Assembly (NCBI GenBank): GCA_023212645.1
Contig: JALBYC010000018.1
Coordinates: 62,001 to 126,000 of the forward strand
Origin: Farysia itapuensis
Lineage: Eukaryota > Basidiomycota > Ustilaginomycetes > Ustilaginales > Ustilaginaceae
DNA length: 64,000 nt
Direction: 5' to 3'
In this document: one piece after another, positions 57,851-64,000 of the stretch
Numbering within the stretch: the stretch's first letter is position 1
Layout of the letters: each line of letters opens with the position of its first letter
The notes under the pieces: generated by a model
The model's database searches: none
The model's input: the letters and a program-made list of their open reading frames with translations, nothing else
Told to the model about the DNA's origin: nothing
Program-made: the position numbers and the translations under genes

Positions 57851-60088
57851 TCACGCCGCGTGATCGTCTTCGTTGTCGGTGTTGGGCTGGGAGAGGGGTT
57901 GGACGTCGTGCTCTTGGTCGAGGGCAGAGCCGAGTTGGGAGGTGAAATCTTCACTCGTGTCGCGTGGTGGTGGTGGGGTGGACTGTGTGGGTAGGTCGAG
58001 AAGGTGACCCATGCGCTCAACTTTGGTGCGCAGGTACTTTTCCAACTCGGGTCCCTTTGTGATGGAGCTGCCGATCATGGTGGTGCCAGAGCGGCGGAGG
58101 ACGTGGTCGATGTACGAGTCGCCGGAAGAGTCGCTCTCGCCACCTTGACTTTCGGCATCGTCATCGTCGTCATCGTCGTCGTTGTCGTCTGTGTCGAATC
58201 GGTCGTGTGGGTTGACCACGTCCTCGTCTTGGTGTCGTAGTCCGGCTGTGGTGAGATCGACCTCGTTGTCGGATTCAGTCGAGGTGTCTGCCTGCGAGAT
58301 GATGCTGCTCTCCATACCAGAGTGCGAGATCTGGCGCAGTAGTGACAACCCCGCACCACGTCGAGCCGAACCACCCGCCGCCGCCCCCGCCGCGCGCACA
58401 GGCGAATCCATCCCTCCGCCCACCCCCCTTGCCTGCCCGCCTTTCCCCTTCTTACTTCGCTTGGCCTTGCTTTGTCGTCGACGGACACTCTTGCCAAACT
58501 TCCACACGCGCGGCACCATGCCAACGCGCTCAGTCACTCGCACACCTTCTGCCTCCAACGCCTCCATCTTTTCCGGATTGTTGGTCAGCAGTCGACACTC
58601 GTCCACCCCCAAGTCGCGCAGAATGGCCGAGGCAATATCGTACTTGCGCGCATCCGGCAAATGTCCCAGCAAAATGTTGGCCGAGACCGTATCGTGGCCC
58701 ATATCCTGCAAATTGTACGCCATGAGTTTGTCCAACAGCCCGATACCACGGCCTTCCTGACGGAGGTAGACGACGACCCCGCGACCGAGACGTTTGGCAG
58801 CAGCGGCAGCGGCGTGGTGGTGGTGATGGTGCGAGGGTGAGCTGTCGTAGGCTTCCGAAATGAGCCGAATTGCTTCGTCCAGTTGTTCACCGCAGTCGCA
58901 CCGCTGAGATCCAATCGTTTCGCCCGTAAAGCACTCGGAGTGGATACGGACCAAAGGTGCCAGATCCTCTTCTGGCTCTTTGGTGCTCGCTCGGCCCGAA
59001 TGGCGGGGTAACGGCTTGGAGGCGACCTGGAAGTTGGGGCCGAGTCTACCGACGTAGGCTCCACGGACGATTCTCTCCATGTCGGTCTCGGCCGGGCCCC
59101 ACACTTCGTCCAAGGTCTGGCTGCGCAGCGCCTTGTCCTGGTACAAGGCTTCGCTTTCTCTGCGCGGTCTGCCGTTGGGCCCGAGCGCGTTGCTCTCGTC
59201 GTCGTTCTGGTAGGGATCAATCACGAGCGCGAGGTGCTCCTTGGCGTCATGGTTGTTCTTGTACAGGTGGCAGAAAACTTCGCCGTGCGGAGTTGGGACT
59301 CGGGTTCGTGCATAGCAGCGCACCATGATGGGAGGCGGTCGTACGATGGATGCGACACTGGCTCGATTCAACGGCGTTGCCGGAACACTTGGCGCAACAC
59401 TAGGACTGGGCAACCCGCCGCCCAGGTGGGGTAACGCATCCGTGGGCAAAGCTCGCTTGGTCGATGGAGCCACAACAGACTGCTGTGCAGATTCGAGCGG
59501 AAATGCTTTGTTAGTGCGCAGCGATTCGTTCTGTCTGGACGGAGTGCTTTGCTCTTCGAGCTCTTTTTGACGTTGAAGACGGACACTGCGTGGAGCTTGT
59601 CGGCTGGCGTAGTACGCTCGCTCTTCGTCAGTAACTTCGGGCACGGGATCGATCTTGGTGGCAGAAGTGGACGCAGTCGGACCAGACGTCGGAACCTCGA
59701 AATCGTCAAAGTCGCAATTGGCATACGAGCCACTGGCAGCGGAAAGGCGTCTGGGTCGAGATTGTTGCTTGACTTTTACGTCGGACAGGGAAGCTCGTTG
59801 GCTGGCAGGCATCTGTTGAGACTTGTGCGAGTGTGTCTGATCGCCGAAAGCATGATGAAAGTGGTGGCGGGTGACGTGCGGGCCTGAACTGAGACTAGCG
59901 GCAAGCACCATGGGGTCAATCGGCGGTCTACGCAATGCATTGAGGGTCGCCAACGGCCGCGGTTTCGATCCGGCATTGTGATGCGCAAACGACGAGGGCA
60001 TGGAAGAAAGCATGTCGAGCACCTCGAGATCTGCAGCCGTTGCAGAGCTATGCATGGTAGCCGACTGCATGGTGGCAACAGCAAGCAT
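57851..60088 (-). CDS. RIB1: GTP cyclohydrolase II with long extensions
   Basis: First enzyme of riboflavin synthesis (GTP to diaminohydroxy ribosylaminopyrimidinone phosphate). 745 residues. The N-terminal ~250 are Ser, Pro and Arg-rich. The catalytic part at ~256-530 starts [20 protein letters not shown]. It has the zinc site [20 protein letters not shown] and the GTP-binding loop [20 protein letters not shown], then [20 protein letters not shown] and [19 protein letters not shown]. Two insertions interrupt the core: ~70 residues before the zinc site and a His6/Ala-rich piece ([19 protein letters not shown]) before the GTP loop. The tail is acidic ([15 protein letters not shown]). Bacterial enzymes have ~200 residues and yeast Rib1 ~345. 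All catalytic motifs are intact. Start ATG at 60086-60088. Head to head with importin alpha. Confidence 0.93.
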   Translation of the reverse strand: MLAVATMQSATMHSSATAADLEVLDMLSSMPSSFAHHNAGSKPRPLATLNALRRPPIDPMVLAASLSSGPHVTRHHFHHAFGDQTHSHKSQQMPASQRASLSDVKVKQQSRPRRLSAASGSYANCDFDDFEVPTSGPTASTSATKIDPVPEVTDEERAYYASRQAPRSVRLQRQKELEEQSTPSRQNESLRTNKAFPLESAQQSVVAPSTKRALPTDALPHLGGGLPSPSVAPSVPATPLNRASVASIVRPPPIMVRCYARTRVPTPHGEVFCHLYKNNHDAKEHLALVIDPYQNDDESNALGPNGRPRRESEALYQDKALRSQTLDEVWGPAETDMERIVRGAYVGRLGPNFQVASKPLPRHSGRASTKEPEEDLAPLVRIHSECFTGETIGSQRCDCGEQLDEAIRLISEAYDSSPSHHHHHHAAAAAAKRLGRGVVVYLRQEGRGIGLLDKLMAYNLQDMGHDTVSANILLGHLPDARKYDIASAILRDLGVDECRLLTNNPEKMEALEAEGVRVTERVGMVPRVWKFGKSVRRRQSKAKRSKKGKGGQARGVGGGMDSPVRAAGAAAGGSARRGAGLSLLRQISHSGMESSIISQADTSTESDNEVDLTTAGLRHQDEDVVNPHDRFDTDDNDDDDDDDDAESQGGESDSSGDSYIDHVLRRSGTTMIGSSITKGPELEKYLRTKVERMGHLLDLPTQSTPPPPRDTSEDFTSQLGSALDQEHDVQPLSQPNTDNEDDHAA

Positions 60089-60350
60089 GGAAGAGTACTA
60101 CTCACACTACGGAGTGACTATTCGTGAAACCAGGATCTGATCTTGCCCGATGTTTGACCCCCGATGTGTCCACGCAAATACAACGCCGCTGAAGCTGGAA
60201 TACAGATGGGATGATTTCAGGCTTCAATTTCAATTCATTGTGTGTGTGTGTGTTGGTCTTTTTCATTGATATTCATTCGCACATTGAATTTTTCCCTTCG
60301 CTTTTGCCCCATTACCACCACCTTTGACTACGCCCATTTCCTCAACAAAC
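60089..60350. promoter_or_regulatory. Bidirectional promoter region RIB1/importin alpha with (GT)n
   Basis: 262 bp between opposite start codons. A short TG dinucleotide repeat lies near 60239-60254. Confidence 0.5.
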
Positions 60351-61991
60351 ATGTCGGGTCTCAGAGACATGTCACGTCGACAGGACAACTTCAAGGCCAA
60401 AGGTGTCTTTAAACAGGATGAACTGCGCAGGAGGCGAGAAGAGGCACAGGTCGAGATTCGACGACAGAAGCGAGAAGAGTCGATGGCCAAGCGCAGAAAC
60501 CTCAACGTCGCAGACGACAGCGATGGCGGCGACTCGGACGACGACGAAGGCCACTCGGCCGCCGTTGACGCTCAGCTGGCCGACGAACTGCCGAGAATGA
60601 TTGACGACGCCATGAGCGACAACTTGGATCGACAGCTAGATGCCACCACCAAATTCCGAAAGCTCCTGTCCAAGGAGAAGAACCCGCCCATTGAGCGCGT
60701 CATCAAGGCCGGCGTTGTGCCCCGATTTGTCGAGTTCCTGCGAAGCCCACACAGCATGGTGCAGTTTGAAGCTGCCTGGGCGCTGACCAACATTGCCTCG
60801 GGCACTTCGGACCACACGCAGGTGGTGATCAATGAGAATGCAGTGCCCGTCTTTATCGAGCTTCTGTCGTCGCCCGTACTGGATGTGCGGGAGCAGGCAG
60901 TATGGGCGCTGGGCAACATTGCCGGTGACAGCCCCAAGTGCCGAGACTATGTGCTGGAAGCAGGCGCCATGCGTCCGTTGATTGCCCTGCTCAATGAGAA
61001 CCACAAGCAGAGCATGGTGCGCAATGCCACCTGGACGCTGAGCAACTTTTGTCGTGGCAAGAACCCTCAGCCCGACTGGGCCATGGTCTCGCCAGCACTG
61101 AGTGTGTTGACCAAGCTCATCTACTCGATGGACGATGAGGTGCTGATCGATGCCTGCTGGGCCATCTCCTATCTCTCGGACGGTGCCAATGAAAAGATTC
61201 AGGGCGTCATTGAGTCTGGCGTCTGCCGACGACTGGTCGATCTGCTTACCCACCCTTCCACGGCCGTCCAGACACCTGCATTGCGATCTGTCGGCAACAT
61301 TGTCACGGGCGATGACTACCAGACGCAGGTGGTGATTGCGTCGGGCGCGCTTCCTCCGCTACTCTCGCTACTATCATCTCCCAAAGAAGGCATCCGCAAA
61401 GAAGCGTGCTGGACCATTTCCAACATTACCGCCGGTTCTTCGCCACAGATCCAGGCCATCATTGACGCCAACATTATCCCTCCGCTGATCAACATTCTGC
61501 AGCATGCTGATTTCAAGACAAAGAAGGAGGCGTGCTGGGCCATTAGCAATGCCACCAGTGGAGGTTTGAGCGAGCCGGCACAGATCCGCTACCTGGTCTC
61601 ACAAGGCTGCATCAAGCCGCTGTGCGATCTGTTGCGAAGCATGGACAACAAGATTATCCAGGTCGCCCTCGACGGTCTCGACAACCTGCTCAAGGTCGGC
61701 GAGATGGACAAGGAGGCGGCCGGCGGGGATGCGGTGAACCAGTACGCGCTGTTTATCGAAGAGTGCGGCGGCATGGTGGCCATCCACAACCTGCAGCACC
61801 ACGAGAACCTGGACATTTACAAAAAGTGCTTCTACATTATGGACAAGTACTTTCCCGACGACGAGGCGCAAGAAACGGGACTCGGTGCGCCCCAGGTCGA
61901 CGAGAGTGGTGCGTTTGCCTTCCAATCCGACCTCAACGCGCCCCAAGGCGGCTTCAATTTCACGCCAGCTCAGAACGGCATGCAGCAGTAA
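60351..61991 (+). CDS. SRP1: Importin alpha (karyopherin alpha)
   Basis: 546-residue nuclear import adaptor. It starts at the ATG at 60351 (ACATG context); the open frame upstream has no ATG and is leader. Residues ~1-75 form the importin-beta-binding region, rich in Arg and Lys ([20 protein letters not shown]), followed by an acidic patch. About ten armadillo repeats follow. Their ligand-groove motifs alternate as [90 protein letters not shown] and [10 protein letters not shown], with the conserved Trp and Asn in each. The C-terminus is Gln/Asn/Gly-rich. Length and order match yeast Srp1 (542 residues). Confidence 0.97.
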   Translation: MSGLRDMSRRQDNFKAKGVFKQDELRRRREEAQVEIRRQKREESMAKRRNLNVADDSDGGDSDDDEGHSAAVDAQLADELPRMIDDAMSDNLDRQLDATTKFRKLLSKEKNPPIERVIKAGVVPRFVEFLRSPHSMVQFEAAWALTNIASGTSDHTQVVINENAVPVFIELLSSPVLDVREQAVWALGNIAGDSPKCRDYVLEAGAMRPLIALLNENHKQSMVRNATWTLSNFCRGKNPQPDWAMVSPALSVLTKLIYSMDDEVLIDACWAISYLSDGANEKIQGVIESGVCRRLVDLLTHPSTAVQTPALRSVGNIVTGDDYQTQVVIASGALPPLLSLLSSPKEGIRKEACWTISNITAGSSPQIQAIIDANIIPPLINILQHADFKTKKEACWAISNATSGGLSEPAQIRYLVSQGCIKPLCDLLRSMDNKIIQVALDGLDNLLKVGEMDKEAAGGDAVNQYALFIEECGGMVAIHNLQHHENLDIYKKCFYIMDKYFPDDEAQETGLGAPQVDESGAFAFQSDLNAPQGGFNFTPAQNGMQQ

Positions 61992-62286
61992 AACCTTCCC
62001 CCCTCCTTCTAACTTTGCGGTTTTAACATGTGCTTTCGTCCATCCATGTACTTCTCTCTACCCCCCTGTCGCAATGCATCTCTTGGCTTCATGTTGGTTT
62101 GGGGTGTTGGAATACGTCATGTACAAAGTCCGATAACCGCGGGAACGTGAATTGTCGGATCCATTTTCCCGTCAAAGGAAAGATTGTGATTGCGGATGAT
62201 TTGGGTTGCCGAAGCGAAATTCGAGAGAGAGATTAATCTGATGAGTGTGACAGGAGCGCCTTGTTTTCCTTTCAGCACCATCAGCC

Positions 62287-64000
62287 ATGCCGCCGCCATT
62301 GAAGCGCATCCCTTCCTCCATCAGAGTCAGACGCAATGACTCCGACTATCAGAGACAGCATCACTCTTCGGCAACCGAGTATCTCACTCCGTCGGATGAC
62401 GATGTTCTGCGCCAGGAAATAGGCGTGGTAAGGCAGGCTATTCACGACGATGAGGAGCGACAGCGTAGGGGACAGTCTCCTCCCCATCCGGATGCAGAGT
62501 TGCCTCCCTTGCGGCTGCATCAACAGCAGCAGCACAGTGGGCCACAGCCGCCAGCGCGCAAGTCAAGTCGAAGGATGGGCGCCGTGGAGAACTTGGCGCT
62601 GCGTCATAAGAAACAGCAGCGCAAGGCTGCCAGCACGGCCACCTCGTCCTCTGCCTCGGCCCACTCCCGTTCCAGCACTGCCAACGACGACGATCTGCGT
62701 CGCCACCGCTCCAGCAGCGCCGAAGACCCAACTACCGCTCAGCGACAACCTCACCGTCAGCTTTCCCACGTCACCGAAGAAACTCCTCGCATAGCCGCCG
62801 GTCCTTCCACCTCGCGCTCCGACAGTCTTCCCAACATGGGCGCACGATCTTACTTTGACGCTCAGCAGGACCCGTCGTCGGCGTCGGCGCAGCATTTGCG
62901 GCCACGGCGCAATACTGCTGCCACCGAGGACGGCATGCTGGCCACCTCGCGTCACTTTTTCGGCAACTTGCTTCGACGGAACTCATCAGCGCCCGCTCAC
63001 CGACTCGACGACGACGAACAAGAAGCCAACCCAGAACAGCACGATGAGGATGACGCCCCTACTCCCGGTTCGTCAGAGGTGAGTGACGTGCATGAAGACG
63101 AAGTGGTAGACTACCTCGATGTCGTCGACCCGGAAGTGTCGACCGTCACCACTTTGCAGAATGTAGGCAATTCCATCTTCTTCCCCCCCATCCCCAAGCT
63201 CTACAACCGACGTCCGACCATCAACCTACCTGCAATGCAGCGAAGACCGTCGCGTGCCGTGACACCTGCTTCCGAACACCAGCCTGAAGACATTGAAATG
63301 GGCGTACCCGGTGGAAGTGCTACCACCTCGGACGCGGACAAACTCAGCACAAAGCAAAACGGCATGTCTGGCCTGCGTCGTATGACGTCCTACGTCACCG
63401 GTAAGCGCACAAAGCCCGTGCCCGAAACAACGGAAGAGGAACGGCGCAAACACATTACCGAATGGGCACAGATGGATGAAGACGAACGGTGCGAGCTCGA
63501 CGAACACGTCGAAATGCTCCTCACCCGCAAGGCCAAATTCAAGCGTGGACTCAAGGGATTCTGGCGCTACGTCAAGACTCCTCACGGCCTCATTATCACG
63601 CTGTACGCCGTGTCCATCACGTTCTGGGGCACAGCCATCTGCCTCTTCCTCCTGCGATGGATCAATGTGAACAACCCGTCGAGACAGCGATACTGGATTG
63701 AAATCTGCGATCAGATTCTGTGTGCCTTGTTCGCAGCAGTCGGGCTTGGGTTCGCCCCCTTCCGCGCTGTCGACACCTACCGCATGATCCAGATTGTGCA
63801 CTATCACAAACTGACGTACAAGCGCAGGAAACAGCTCGACCTACCCAAGCTGCAGGATAAGAATGAACTGCCACGTGCCACCCCCCGCATTCAGGCTGGA
63901 CAGATGGCCAATGCGATTTTCATAAAGACTGGCCTGCGCAAAGATCCCAACTCGGCCAATCCGCCTTCTGCAGATGTGAATCCTGAAAGTGCAGGAGGGG
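62287..64000 (+). CDS. DUF2985 membrane protein, N-terminal part (3' end beyond window)
   Basis: A frame opens at the ATG at 62287 (MPPPLKRIPSSIRVRRNDSD) and runs to the window end without a stop, more than 570 codons. Residues 1-~400 are Ser, Gln, Arg and Asp-rich and look disordered. The DUF2985 core begins near 418 with KRGLKGFWRYVKTPHG, then a membrane helix LIITLYAVSITFWGTAICLF. RWINVNNPSRQRYWIEICDQ and a second helix ALFAAVGLGFAPFRAVDTYR follow, then a basic segment YHKLTYKRRKQLDLPKL. This is the standard order of the fungal DUF2985 family, whose function is unknown. A GTGAGT at 63078-63083 could be a donor, but the frame stays open through it. Starts 295 bp after importin alpha. Confidence 0.82.
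   Translation, partial: MPPPLKRIPSSIRVRRNDSDYQRQHHSSATEYLTPSDDDVLRQEIGVVRQAIHDDEERQRRGQSPPHPDAELPPLRLHQQQQHSGPQPPARKSSRRMGAVENLALRHKKQQRKAASTATSSSASAHSRSSTANDDDLRRHRSSSAEDPTTAQRQPHRQLSHVTEETPRIAAGPSTSRSDSLPNMGARSYFDAQQDPSSASAQHLRPRRNTAATEDGMLATSRHFFGNLLRRNSSAPAHRLDDDEQEANPEQHDEDDAPTPGSSEVSDVHEDEVVDYLDVVDPEVSTVTTLQNVGNSIFFPPIPKLYNRRPTINLPAMQRRPSRAVTPASEHQPEDIEMGVPGGSATTSDADKLSTKQNGMSGLRRMTSYVTGKRTKPVPETTEEERRKHITEWAQMDEDERCELDEHVEMLLTRKAKFKRGLKGFWRYVKTPHGLIITLYAVSITFWGTAICLFLLRWINVNNPSRQRYWIEICDQILCALFAAVGLGFAPFRAVDTYRMIQIVHYHKLTYKRRKQLDLPKLQDKNELPRATPRIQAGQMANAIFIKTGLRKDPNSANPPSADVNPESAGG

Noticed and set aside
1..64000. CRISPR arrays, bacterial operons, ribosome binding sites
   Set aside because: The window is eukaryotic nuclear DNA with introns; no spaced direct repeats or bacterial signals were found.

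Overview
The window looks like one gene-dense segment of a fungal nuclear chromosome. All recognisable products are eukaryotic housekeeping or signalling proteins. The introns are short (57-101 nt for most) with GTAAGT-type donors. The proteins carry long low-complexity extensions rich in Ser, Pro, Gln and Asp. The product set (a Jen-type carboxylate carrier, a PPZ phosphatase, a hybrid histidine kinase, a DUF2985 membrane protein, RIB1 and MGM101) fits a basidiomycete, and the overall style suggests a smut-type yeast or fungus (Ustilaginomycotina). That placement is an inference from protein style, not a database result. No operons, CRISPR arrays, rRNA or convincing tRNA genes were seen.

Layout. 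0-10 kb: the C-terminal end of an ESF2/ABT1-like ribosome biogenesis factor, mitochondrial GatB (PET112), a threonine aldolase carrying a PCC1-like domain, proteasome RPN2, HUS1 and VPS28. 10-25 kb: a Jen-type transporter, a 138-bp TA-flanked inverted-repeat element resembling a MITE, a HERPUD/Usa1-like ERAD protein, cytosolic GluRS, SmD2, a gene-poor 1.3 kb stretch, a small secreted protein, dolichol kinase and an APSES/KilA-N protein. 25-39 kb: an empty 1.9 kb stretch, proteasome alpha7, U1-70K, a C2H2 factor and a 1984-residue hybrid histidine kinase. 39-50 kb: eIF3k, a WHI3-like two-RRM protein, LTO1, isovaleryl-CoA dehydrogenase and a 4E-T-like protein. 50-64 kb: a poly-C assembly gap, MGM101, LEO1, eL37, eL30, PPZ1, RIB1, importin alpha, and the start of a DUF2985 protein that runs off the window.

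Many genes form head-to-head pairs with short shared promoters: RPN2/HUS1, GluRS/SMD2, PRE10/SNP1, MGM101/LEO1, RPL37/RPL30 and RIB1/importin alpha. Functional themes recur: translation and tRNA (GatB, GluRS, PCC1-like domain, eIF3k, eL30, eL37, LTO1, 4E-T), the proteasome and ERAD (RPN2, PRE10, HERPUD-like), and splicing (SmD2, U1-70K).

The most notable observation is one uninterrupted frame that joins an L-threonine aldolase to a PCC1-like KEOPS/EKC domain. It links a threonine-consuming enzyme to a subunit of the complex that puts threonine onto tRNA as t6A. Splice sites were placed by hand from reading frame and family knowledge.
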